Made by a program: the position numbers and the translations under genes | Source: Arsenicicoccus bolidensis DSM 15745 | Lineage (GTDB): Bacteria > Actinomycetota > Actinomycetes > Actinomycetales > Dermatophilaceae | Length of the DNA stretch: 64,000 nt | Direction: 5' to 3' | Assembly (NCBI RefSeq): GCF_000426385.1 | Contig: NZ_AUFG01000009.1 | Coordinates: 1-64,000 of the forward strand | Notes under the pieces: model-generated | Databases searched by the model: none | What the model saw: only the letters and a program-made list of their open reading frames with translations | Told to the model about the DNA's origin: nothing | Part shown: positions 43,301 through 51,159 of the stretch, one piece after another | Layout: each line of letters begins with the position of its first letter | Position numbering within the stretch: position 1 is the stretch's first letter

Positions 43301-43670
43301 CTGGTGTGTCCGACGGGGTTGCCCTCTGGATGACGCTCGGCGTAGGGGGCATGCGCTGCTGAATTTCGGGGGTATGTAGTTGTGCCCGAGACGGAGAGGT
43401 TCTCTCCGCGACAAGCCGCCGGGCCCGGAGGGGCGGCGGCGACGTCAAGGAGGACTCTAGGGCCCGTTATACGTTCGAGACAAACCACAGGTTCGACTCA
43501 GGCTTCGGTGGTGGTCGCTCACAGTGACCAATCGCCCCCGTGATGGTCCGCTCTGGTCCCGGATGTCCCCTTGTTTCCGTTACGTACGGTGCGTCTTTGT
43601 GGGATGCCTCACATCTACGTCGTGAGCGTGTCAGTTCGCGTCGGAAACCACATGTTCGGACGCGCACAAG
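43301..43670. other. Upstream region of Rpf-like gene 1
   Basis: No gene seen. A TATAAC box on the minus strand at about 43470 could be the -10 of the riboswitch leader. A block near 43340-43400 resembles the region 44750-44810, so the promoter-riboswitch unit was duplicated. Confidence 0.5.
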
Positions 43671-43708
43671 CGTGTGGGGGTCGACCCGATCGGGTCGACC
43701 CCCACACG
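43671..43708. terminator. 38-bp perfect palindrome, terminator of Rpf-like gene 2
   Basis: Positions 43671-43708 are self-complementary over the full length, centred on GATC, and lie 27 bases past the stop of the next minus-strand gene. Confidence 0.75.
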
Positions 43709-43735
43709 TGAGGTGATGCGTGCCTGAGGCTCGCG

Positions 43736-44542
43736 TCAGCTGGCCGGGGCCATGAGCTTGGCCCAGGTGACCGGACCGGGGTAGCCGCTCACGTCGGAGC
43801 CGCTCCAGCCCAGGGACTTCTGGAAGGCCGCGACCGCCGCCTTGTCCACCTGGGTGAACGTCGGGCCGGCGCCGACCTTGTAGAAGCTGCCGAAGCCGTG
43901 AGCCTGCAGGCGCTTGCCCAGCAGGGTCACCGCGGGGTCCTTGTGACCCAGCACGAACGCGCTGGCGCCGGGGTAGGACGAGGCCGAGCCCTGCGAGGTG
44001 GCCTTGGTGGTCGAGCGCTTGGTGGTCGCGCGCTTCGGCGCGGCCTGCTCGACGACCTTCTTGGAGGTGGAGCGCTTGGTGCTGCGCGGCTCCGAGGAGG
44101 ACACGACCTTGCGCTCGGTGGAGCGCGAGGCGCGCGAGGTCGTGGCCGGGCTGCTGCTGTCGGCGCCGCCGCCGCTGCGGGTCAGACCCGCCTTGCGGGA
44201 GCAGACGGGCCAGGCGCCGGGGCCCTGAGCGGCCAGGACGCGCTTGGCGACCCGGATCTGCTCGGCCTTGGAGGCCGAGGCGGCCGAGCCGGAGCCGCCG
44301 TAGGCGCGCCAGGTGCTGCCCTTGAACTGCAGCCCACCCTGGTAGCCGTTGCCGGTGTTGATGGACCAGTTGCCGCCGGACTCGCAGGCAGCGACGCGGT
44401 CCCAGACGCCGTCTGCGGCCTGAGCGTTGCCGGCGGTGGCGATGCCGCCGCCGACGGTGAGGGCAGCGGTGGCGAGGCCCGTCGTGGCCCAGCGGGCGGT
44501 GCGACGGGTCGAGGAGATGGCGTGACGAGGTGCGTAGCGCAC
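43736..44542 (-). CDS. Rpf-like protein with peptidoglycan-binding domain
   Basis: 268 residues. A signal peptide (cleaved near residue 42, NAQAA) is followed by the Rpf domain (GVWDRVAACESGGNWSINTGNGYQGGLQFKGSTWRAYGG, VLAAQGPGAWPVCSRKAGL), a Ser/Thr/Lys/Arg linker (about 120-190) and a C-terminal PG-binding-like domain (VTLLGKRLQAHGFG, FTQVDKAAVAAFQKSLGWSG, GPVTWAKLMAP). It is a paralogue of the gene at 42607 with the same leader, but a different tail. It acts in the cell wall. Confidence 0.88.
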   Translation of the reverse strand: MRYAPRHAISSTRRTARWATTGLATAALTVGGGIATAGNAQAADGVWDRVAACESGGNWSINTGNGYQGGLQFKGSTWRAYGGSGSAASASKAEQIRVAKRVLAAQGPGAWPVCSRKAGLTRSGGGADSSSPATTSRASRSTERKVVSSSEPRSTKRSTSKKVVEQAAPKRATTKRSTTKATSQGSASSYPGASAFVLGHKDPAVTLLGKRLQAHGFGSFYKVGAGPTFTQVDKAAVAAFQKSLGWSGSDVSGYPGPVTWAKLMAPAS

Positions 44543-44551
44543 AGAGATCCT

Positions 44552-44700
44552 TTCCTGACGACGCCTGTGAAGTGAGCTGTCGGGTTCGGACGGTCAGGTG
44601 TCCGGCCGCAGTAGCGGCTTCACCCCAAGACCTGCTCGCGCAGGTCGGCACACGCTGCTCTCGCAGCTCGTGAGTGGGTCCTCCACCAGCACCCCAGGAC
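44552..44700 (-). promoter_or_regulatory. ydaO/yuaA-type c-di-AMP riboswitch, copy 2
   Basis: Closely matches copy 1 at the core: GGGGTGAAGCCGC..., GAACCCGACAGCTCACTTC and ACAGGCGTCGTCAGGA, with a longer, different P-arm (44630-44680). It precedes the second Rpf-like gene. Confidence 0.8.
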
Positions 44701-45016
44701 CCGGACGATGGATGGTGTCCGGCGACGATGCCCGTCGGGTGCTGCTCGGCGCAGCGGGCATGTCCTACATGTGAATTCGGGTCTATACAGTTGTGCCCCG
44801 AGACGGGGGATGGCCCCCGCGACACACCTCGACCGGGTCCTGCGGACGTCGGCCTACGGCGCTCGTCGACCATAGGCACGTCGCGCCGGCGATCCCAAAC
44901 CCAGGCCCCAGTCTCGGCGTGTTTACCCCCCACCTGGTGGATCGGGACGACGACGTCTCCACCCCACCTGGACGCCGACCAGGGGTGTTATCACCCGCGC
45001 GGCGCCGGCTCGGACC
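44701..45016. other. Upstream region of Rpf-like gene 2
   Basis: No gene seen. GTATAGAC on the minus strand near 44790 is a possible -10. The rest, up to the kinase stop at 45017, shows nothing recognisable. Confidence 0.5.
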
Positions 45017-46924
45017 TCAGAACTGCCAGTCCACCGTGCGGCCGGTCAGCGGGTCGCCCTGCAGCGGCCACCACACCGGCACGCCGTGCCGCAGGAGCGC
45101 CCACAGCCCCAGCCCGAGCACGGCGGCCACGAGCAGCGCCGTCACGATCTCCCGGGTGAGCTGCCCCGGGGTGAGGCCTCGCATGAGCATGCGCGAGCCG
45201 CGTCGCAGCGACACCCCGCCCGCGCCCCACCAGCAGGACCAGCACCCCACGAGGGCTCCGACCGCCAGCGGCACGGCCCCGGTCGGCGCCTGCGGGACAC
45301 CGACGAGCGAGCTGCCCAACGACACCGCGAACATCACGGCCACGGTCACGAGGATCCCGAGCAGCCCGGTGGCGAGCGTACTCACGGCGGCGGCCAGCAG
45401 CTGGAAGGGGCTGCGGGCGACCGCCACCGCGACGTCGGTCCCGCGCGCCCCGCCCGCCTCGTGGCGCCGCAGCACGGTCGCGGTGACCGAACGGTCGACC
45501 GTGCGCGCCAGCACCGACCACACCAGCGCCAGCCCCACGGCGATCATCGGCCAGGTCGTAGCCAGCGCCGCGACGGCTCCGGTGAGGCCGATCAGCTGGG
45601 CCGTGCGGGCCGGCTTGCCGACGCGCGGGTCTCCCACCGGCACCGGCGGCCGCTGGTCCTGACGGGGCTCCAGGCCGTATGCCGATCCCCCGGCGCCAGG
45701 CGGGGTCGTCGCAGCAGCGGGAGGGAAGGTCTGGGCGACGGGCTGGCCCGCGGGGTGGACCGAGGCAGCAGGACGTGACGGCGCCAGGCTCGGCGGTGCC
45801 GAGGCCGGCGGCGCCATCCGCGGCGTGCGACGGATCGGTGCGTAGGGCGACGCTCCGGCGAGAGGCCGACCCGCCTGCCCCTCGCCTGCCAGACCCGCGG
45901 CGAGCCCTGCCGCACCGCCGGCGGCACCACCCAGCGGGACGGCCGGCATCACGCGCGTCGACCCCTGGCGCGGTGGCTGCTGTCCCGCGAGCTCCGTTCG
46001 GGCAGCGAGGGACTCGGTGGGCGGCGCGATGGTCTGGGTCACGGCGGGGAGCACCTCGGTGCGGCCGCTCGGGCCGGTCGCCAGGTGCGGGGCCTCCCCG
46101 TGCGCGAGCTGCTCCAGGGCAGCCAGCACCGTGCCTGCCGACGGCCGGTGGGCGGGGTCGGGCGCGAGCGCCGCGGCCAGCAGCGGTCGCATCCGCTCGT
46201 CGACCCCCGTGAGGTCGTGCTGCCCGGACCGCACGCGGTCGAGGATGACGTCGACCCGGCCTCGCCCGAACGGCGGGGCGCCGGTGGCGGCATACGCGAG
46301 GGTGGACGCCCAGCCCCACCAGTCCGTGGCCTCGGTGACCGGCGCGCCCTCGAGCACCTCCGGGGAGAGATAGCCGGGGGTCCCCATGACGAGCCCGGTG
46401 CTGGTGAGCCGCACGTCGTCCGCGACGTGCGCGATGCCGAAGTCGATGACCACCGGGTCGTCGTCGACGACCAGCACGTTGCCGGGCTTGAGGTCGCGGT
46501 GGACCACACCGGCGGCGTGGATGGCGCCGAGCGCCTCGTGCAGCCCGCGCGCCAGGCGCAGCAGGGCCTCGCCACGGAACGGTCCGTGAGCGGTGACGTA
46601 GTCGTCGAGCGGCGGCCCGGGCGCGTAGCGCGTCACGATGTAGGGCCGCGCCCCCTCGGGATCGGCGTCGAGCACCGCAGCCACGCGGGGGTGCTGCACC
46701 CGCTCCAGCGTCGTGACCTCGCGCGCCAACCGGGCCCGCGCGTCGGGGTCACCGGCGATGTGCGGGCGCAGGGCCTTGATGGCGACGGCCCGGCCCGCGC
46801 GGTCCAGGCCGAGATAGACGACACCCATGCCGCCCTCCCCCAGCAGGCCGGCCAGGCGATAGGGACCGAGGGTGTCGTAGGCCGCGGGCAGCCCGGCGGG
46901 CGGCGTGGTCGACGACGTGCTCAT
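45017..46924 (-). CDS. Ser/Thr protein kinase with multi-pass C-terminal region
   Basis: 635 residues. A PknB-type kinase domain (GEGGMGVVYLGLDRAGRAVAIKAL, HRDLKPGNVLVVDDDPVVIDFGIAHV, MGTPGYLSPEVLEG) is intact. It is followed by a Pro/Ala linker (about 290-420) and about five hydrophobic segments (TAQLIGLTGAVAALATTW, MIAVGLALVWSVLA, TLATGLLGILVTVAVMFAVSL, AVGALVGCWSCWWGAG, LLVAAVLGLGLWALL). There are no PASTA repeats, so it is not PknB itself. ATG 46924 has TACCGT seven bases upstream. GTG 46933 is the alternative. Confidence 0.88.
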   Translation of the reverse strand: MSTSSTTPPAGLPAAYDTLGPYRLAGLLGEGGMGVVYLGLDRAGRAVAIKALRPHIAGDPDARARLAREVTTLERVQHPRVAAVLDADPEGARPYIVTRYAPGPPLDDYVTAHGPFRGEALLRLARGLHEALGAIHAAGVVHRDLKPGNVLVVDDDPVVIDFGIAHVADDVRLTSTGLVMGTPGYLSPEVLEGAPVTEATDWWGWASTLAYAATGAPPFGRGRVDVILDRVRSGQHDLTGVDERMRPLLAAALAPDPAHRPSAGTVLAALEQLAHGEAPHLATGPSGRTEVLPAVTQTIAPPTESLAARTELAGQQPPRQGSTRVMPAVPLGGAAGGAAGLAAGLAGEGQAGRPLAGASPYAPIRRTPRMAPPASAPPSLAPSRPAASVHPAGQPVAQTFPPAAATTPPGAGGSAYGLEPRQDQRPPVPVGDPRVGKPARTAQLIGLTGAVAALATTWPMIAVGLALVWSVLARTVDRSVTATVLRRHEAGGARGTDVAVAVARSPFQLLAAAVSTLATGLLGILVTVAVMFAVSLGSSLVGVPQAPTGAVPLAVGALVGCWSCWWGAGGVSLRRGSRMLMRGLTPGQLTREIVTALLVAAVLGLGLWALLRHGVPVWWPLQGDPLTGRTVDWQF

Positions 46925-47005
46925 GCCCTCCACGGTACGTGCTCGTGGTGAACCGTCGCTGAGACCACCCGCCGCCCGGGGTGACGATCCGGCTACTACT
47001 GGCTG

Positions 47006-47434
47006 CTACTGGTTGATGTAGCCGACCAGGTGGTCGCGCTCGTCCTGCAGCTGGCTGATCCGGTGCTTGACCACGTCGCCGATGGTGACGATCGCCGCGA
47101 GCCGGCCGTCCTCGATGACGGGGACGTGGCGGATGCGGCGCTCGGTCATCGACCCGGCGAGGTCCTCGATCTCGTCGCCGAAGGAGCAGGTGTGCACCTC
47201 GACGGTCATGATCGTGGAGACCGGCTCCTGCAGGACCCCGGCCCCGGACCGGCCCAGGTGCCGCACCACGTCGCGCTCGCTGACGATGCCGGAGACGCTC
47301 GTGCCGTCGTCGCTGACGACGACCGCGCCGATGTTGTGGTCGGCGAGGAGCGTGAGCAGCTCGCCGACGGTGGCGTCCGGTCGCATGGTGACGACGTCGG
47401 AGCCCTTGGACTTGACCACGTCGGAGATCTTCAT
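47006..47434 (-). CDS. CBS-domain pair protein
   Basis: 142 residues made of two CBS domains (residues 8-65: VVTMRPDATVGELLTLLADHNIGAVVVSDDG; 73-130: STIMTVEVHTC, ERRIRHVPVIEDGRLAAIVTIGDVVKHRI). Such stand-alone modules bind adenosine nucleotides and often regulate a partner. TAGGGT lies exactly six bases before the ATG, so it looks leaderless. Confidence 0.88.
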   Translation of the reverse strand: MKISDVVKSKGSDVVTMRPDATVGELLTLLADHNIGAVVVSDDGTSVSGIVSERDVVRHLGRSGAGVLQEPVSTIMTVEVHTCSFGDEIEDLAGSMTERRIRHVPVIEDGRLAAIVTIGDVVKHRISQLQDERDHLVGYINQ

Positions 47435-47610
47435 GTCGAGACCCTAGGCCCCTGCCCCCGCGCGCGCCAGAGGGACCCCCGCCTAGAGTGGCACTGCGCC
47501 GGGTAGGTGCAGGACCGGCGTGCCCGTCGGCCCGTCATACGACACCCGGCCCGCACCCGGACCGCACCCCCGGGAGGCCCCCGGGCGACACCAGAGGAGC
47601 TGATCGCACC

Positions 47611-49203
47611 ATGGCGGACACCGCCGCACGGTACGACTTCGTGATCGCAGCCAACCGCCTCCCCGTGGACCGCGTCGTCGGCGAGGACGGGCAGGTCGAG
47701 TGGCACCGCAGCCCCGGCGGCCTCGTGACGGCCATGGAGTCCGTCATGAGCGGGCGCGACGGTGTCTGGGTGGGGTGGGCCGGCGAGCCCGGCGAGGCGC
47801 CGGAGCCCTTTGACGAGGCGGGCATGCGGCTGCATCCCGTGCCCCTGTCCGAGGACGAGATCCAGGGCTACTACGAAGGATTCAGCAACGACACGCTGTG
47901 GCCGATCTATCACGACGTGATCGTCCCCGCCCAGTTCCACCGCAAGTGGTGGCATCAGTACCGCGAGGTCAACGAGCGGTTCGCCAAGACCCTCGCCGAG
48001 GTCGCCGAGGAGGGCGCGACGGTCTGGGTGCACGACTACCAGCTGCAGCTCGTGCCGGCCTTCCTGCGTCAGCTGCGACCGGACCTGCGGATCGGCTGGT
48101 TCGACCACATCCCCTTCCCGCCGGTCGAGCTGTTCGGCCAGCTCCCCTGGCGCCAGGGGATCCTCGAGGGTCTGCTCGGCGCGGACTTCCTCGGCTTCCA
48201 GCGCCCCGGGGACGCCGAGAACTTCCTGCGCGCCTGCCGTCGCTACCTCGGTATGACGGTCAAGGGTGACGTCATCCACGTCGGCAAGGCGACCGGCGGG
48301 CACGACGTGCGCGCCGCCGCGGTGCCGATCTCGGTGGACTTCTCGAGCATGGACGAGCTGTCCCGCCGCCCCGAGATCAAGAAGCGTGCCAAGGAGATTC
48401 GCGAGTCGCTCGGCAACCCGAGCGCGCTCCTGCTCGGCATCGACCGGCTCGACTACACCAAGGGCATCCGGCACCGGCTCAAGGCCTACGAGGAGCTCCT
48501 CAAGGACGGCTCGCTCGACGGCGCCGACACGACCTTCATCCAGATCGCGACGCCGAGCCGCGAGCGCATCGACGCCTACATCGACCTGCGGGAGCACGTC
48601 GAGGGCGCGGTGGGGCGCATCAACGGCAACTACTCCGCGATCGGCTCCCCCGCCATGGAGTACCTCCACCAGGGCTATGGCCGCGAGGAGCTCGCCGCGC
48701 TGTTCCTCGCCGCGGACGTGATGGTCGTGACGCCGCTGCGCGACGGCATGAACCTCGTTGCCAAGGAGTACATCTCGTGCCGCCACGACAACGGCGGGGC
48801 GCTGCTGCTCTCGGAGTTCACGGGTGCCGCGGAGGAGCTGCGCGAGGCCTTCATGGTCAACCCGCACGACGTCATCGGCCTCAAGCGCACGATCATGGAC
48901 GCCATCAACTCCTCCCCCCAGGAGCGCTCGCGCCGCATGAAGGCCCTGCGTCGCCGGGTCCGCCGCAACGACGTGCAGCACTGGGCCTCTGCCTTCCTCG
49001 ACGCCCTCGAGGCCGCCCCGCACAAGCCGTCGCGGCACGGGCCGCAGACCGAGCAGGCGCAGCGACGCGAGCAGGAGGAGCGGGCCCAGCGTGAGGAGGA
49101 CGCCCGTGGCGCGCAGGCCGCGCGCGAGGCGGAGCGTCGGTCCGAGCGGGACGACCGCGACGACCGCGACGGCAGCGGCCGTGACCGCGAGGAGGGGCGC
49201 TGA
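47611..49203 (+). CDS. otsA: Trehalose-6-phosphate synthase OtsA
   Basis: 530 residues of GT20 fold: VIAANRLPVDR, HDYQLQLVPAFLRQLRPDLRIGWFDHIPFP, IDRLDYTKGIRHRL and TPLRDGMNLVAKEYISC. It joins UDP-glucose and glucose-6-phosphate, giving trehalose-6-phosphate. ATG 47611 follows GAGGAG. The frame upstream is unsupported. The last 50 residues form an acidic/basic repeat (ERRSERDDRDDRDGS) beyond the fold. Two bases to otsB. Confidence 0.95.
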   Translation: MADTAARYDFVIAANRLPVDRVVGEDGQVEWHRSPGGLVTAMESVMSGRDGVWVGWAGEPGEAPEPFDEAGMRLHPVPLSEDEIQGYYEGFSNDTLWPIYHDVIVPAQFHRKWWHQYREVNERFAKTLAEVAEEGATVWVHDYQLQLVPAFLRQLRPDLRIGWFDHIPFPPVELFGQLPWRQGILEGLLGADFLGFQRPGDAENFLRACRRYLGMTVKGDVIHVGKATGGHDVRAAAVPISVDFSSMDELSRRPEIKKRAKEIRESLGNPSALLLGIDRLDYTKGIRHRLKAYEELLKDGSLDGADTTFIQIATPSRERIDAYIDLREHVEGAVGRINGNYSAIGSPAMEYLHQGYGREELAALFLAADVMVVTPLRDGMNLVAKEYISCRHDNGGALLLSEFTGAAEELREAFMVNPHDVIGLKRTIMDAINSSPQERSRRMKALRRRVRRNDVQHWASAFLDALEAAPHKPSRHGPQTEQAQRREQEERAQREEDARGAQAAREAERRSERDDRDDRDGSGRDREEGR

Positions 49204-49205
49204 CC

Positions 49206-49988
49206 ATGGACGCAGACCTGCAGTCAGCGATCGACGAGCTCGCTTCTCGCGCAACGATCATCGTGGCGACGGACTTCGACGGCGTCCTGTCGCCGCTCGT
49301 CGAGGACCCCATGGCGGCCCGCCCCCTGCCGGGCACGGTCGAGGCGCTGCGCGCCCTGGCTCGTATGCCGAGAACCACGGTGGCCGCCGTCTCCGGACGG
49401 GACCTCGAGACCCTCGGCGCCCTGACCGGCCTGGTTGACCTCCCGGACGACGAGCGCGTGGTGCTGGTCGGGAGCCACGGCGCCCAGACCTCGCGCCCCG
49501 AGGCCGGCGTCCATGCGCTCAGCGACGCCCAGACCATGGCCCTGCGGGCGCTCGACGCGGCGCTGACGGCGATCGTCGAGGCCCACCCGGGCACCCGCAT
49601 CGAGCGCAAGCCCGCCGCGGTGGTCCTGCACACGCGCGGCGTCGAGCAGTCGGTGGCCGACTCGGCCACCGCCGACACCGTGGCCATGGCGTCCCAGCAC
49701 TCCAAGGCCCACGTCATGCCCGGCAAGTGCGTGGTCGAGCTCTCGGTCGTGGACAGCGACAAGGGCTCTGCCCTGGTCGATCTCGCGGCGTGGTGCGGAG
49801 CGGACGCGGTCTACTACGCCGGCGACGACGTGACCGACGAGCGGGCCTTCGCCCGGCTCGGCGACGCCGACCTGACCCTCAAGGTCGGCGAGGGCGACAC
49901 CGTGGCCCGGCACCGCGTGGCGTCACCGCAGGAGGCCGCCGAGGTCCTGGAGGCGTTGGTCGAGGCGCGGGCCCGTCATACGGCCTGA
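49206..49988 (+). CDS. otsB: Trehalose-6-phosphate phosphatase OtsB
   Basis: 260 residues of the HAD family: ATDFDGVLSP (nucleophile Asp), VAAVSGRDLETL, GSHGAQ and KGSALVDLAAWCGADAVYYAGDDVTDERAF. It removes phosphate from OtsA's product, giving trehalose. In one operon with otsA. Convergent with the LacI gene, with a shared hairpin between. Confidence 0.95.
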   Translation: MDADLQSAIDELASRATIIVATDFDGVLSPLVEDPMAARPLPGTVEALRALARMPRTTVAAVSGRDLETLGALTGLVDLPDDERVVLVGSHGAQTSRPEAGVHALSDAQTMALRALDAALTAIVEAHPGTRIERKPAAVVLHTRGVEQSVADSATADTVAMASQHSKAHVMPGKCVVELSVVDSDKGSALVDLAAWCGADAVYYAGDDVTDERAFARLGDADLTLKVGEGDTVARHRVASPQEAAEVLEALVEARARHTA

Positions 49989-50017
49989 GCCCCTCCCCCA
50001 AGCTCCCCAAGGCCCCA

Positions 50018-50064
50018 GATCGTGAGGGTTTCCTCCAAGAATCGTGGAGGAGACACTCACGATC
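50018..50064. terminator. Bidirectional terminator between otsB and the LacI gene
   Basis: GATCGTGAG (50018-50026) pairs with CTCACGATC (50056-50064), and an inner GTTTCCTCC/GGAGGAGAC helix is nearly complete. It overlaps the last codons of the LacI gene. Confidence 0.75.
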
Positions 50065-51103
50065 CTGCAGGAGCGGGACCTGCAGGGGGGCGGCGCGCGG
50101 CCGGGGCCGTCGAGGCGCGGACGACCAGCTCCGGCTGGAAGAGGTACTCGGTGCGCGGCACGGGGTTGCCGGCGATCTCGTCGAGCAGCGAGCGCACCGC
50201 GGCCTCCCCCATCGCCACGACCGCCTGGTGCACGGTGGTGAGCGGAGGGTTGGTGAAGGCCATCAGCGCCGAGTCGTCGTAGCCGATCACGGAGACGTCC
50301 TCGGGGACCCGCAGCCCGCGGGCCCGCGCCGCGCGGATCGCCCCGAGCGCCATCAGGTCCGACCCGCACACGATCGCCGTGCACCCCTTGCCGATCAGTC
50401 GGGTCGCGGCAGACGCACCGCCCTCGACGCTGAACAACGTGGCCTCGATGAGGGAGTCGACGTCGGTGCGGCCCAGCTGCCGCGCCATCACCGCGCGGTA
50501 GCCCTCGATCTTGCGGATCACCGGGACGTAGCGCTCGGGACCGACGGCGAGACCGATCTCGGTGTGCCCCAACTGGATCAGGTGGGTGAGCGAGAGCTCC
50601 ATGGACGCCACGTCGTCGTTGGACAGGAACGGCGCGTCGATCCCCGGGTAGTAGCCGTTGACGAGCACCAGCGGCAGCCCGGCGTCGCGCAGCCGCTGGT
50701 AGCGGTCCGGGCTGGTCGTCGTGTCGGCGTGCTGCCCACTGGCCACGATCATCCCGGCGACGCCGCGGTCGAGCAGCATCTCGGTGTAGTCGTCCTCGTG
50801 CATGCCGCCGGGCGTCTGGGTGCACAGCACCGGGGTGTAGCCGTGCACCGCGAGCGCCGTCTCGATGATCTGCGCGAGGACGGGAAAGATCGGGTTGTCG
50901 AGCTCGGGGACGATGAGGCCCACGAGGCCGGCCGTCTTGCGCCGCAGCTGCAGCGGCCGCTCGTAGCCCAGCACGTCCAGCGCCGTCAGCACCGACTGAC
51001 GAGTCGACTCCGCGACGTTGGGCTTGTTGTTGAGGACACGGCTGACCGTCGCCTCGCTCACCTTGGCGTGAGCGGCGATGTCCACCAGGCGTGGTGGTCG
51101 CAT
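50057..51103 (-). CDS. LacI-family repressor of the maltose/maltodextrin genes (MalR-like)
   Basis: 348 residues. N-terminal LacI HTH (RLVDIAAHAKVSEATVSRVLNNKPNVAESTRQSVLTALDVLGY), then a periplasmic-binding-like sensor with VGLIVPELDNPIFP, MIVASGQHADT and GSDLMALGAIRAA. Adjacent to the amylase-mal operon, and TTGCAAG-type palindromes lie in the mal promoter region, so it very likely represses them until maltodextrin binds. ATG 51103 begins the HTH and follows GAGGGAGACC. Confidence 0.9.
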   Translation of the reverse strand: MRPPRLVDIAAHAKVSEATVSRVLNNKPNVAESTRQSVLTALDVLGYERPLQLRRKTAGLVGLIVPELDNPIFPVLAQIIETALAVHGYTPVLCTQTPGGMHEDDYTEMLLDRGVAGMIVASGQHADTTTSPDRYQRLRDAGLPLVLVNGYYPGIDAPFLSNDDVASMELSLTHLIQLGHTEIGLAVGPERYVPVIRKIEGYRAVMARQLGRTDVDSLIEATLFSVEGGASAATRLIGKGCTAIVCGSDLMALGAIRAARARGLRVPEDVSVIGYDDSALMAFTNPPLTTVHQAVVAMGEAAVRSLLDEIAGNPVPRTEYLFQPELVVRASTAPAARRPPAGPAPAGS

Positions 51104-51159
51104 GTGGTCTCCCTCGAGGACGGTCAGTCGGGTGGGTGCCGGGGTCGTGACGGCCCGCG

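Noticed and set aside
43671-43708. Operator or phage att site
   Set aside because: A perfect 38-bp palindrome 27 bases after a stop codon is best explained as a terminator.
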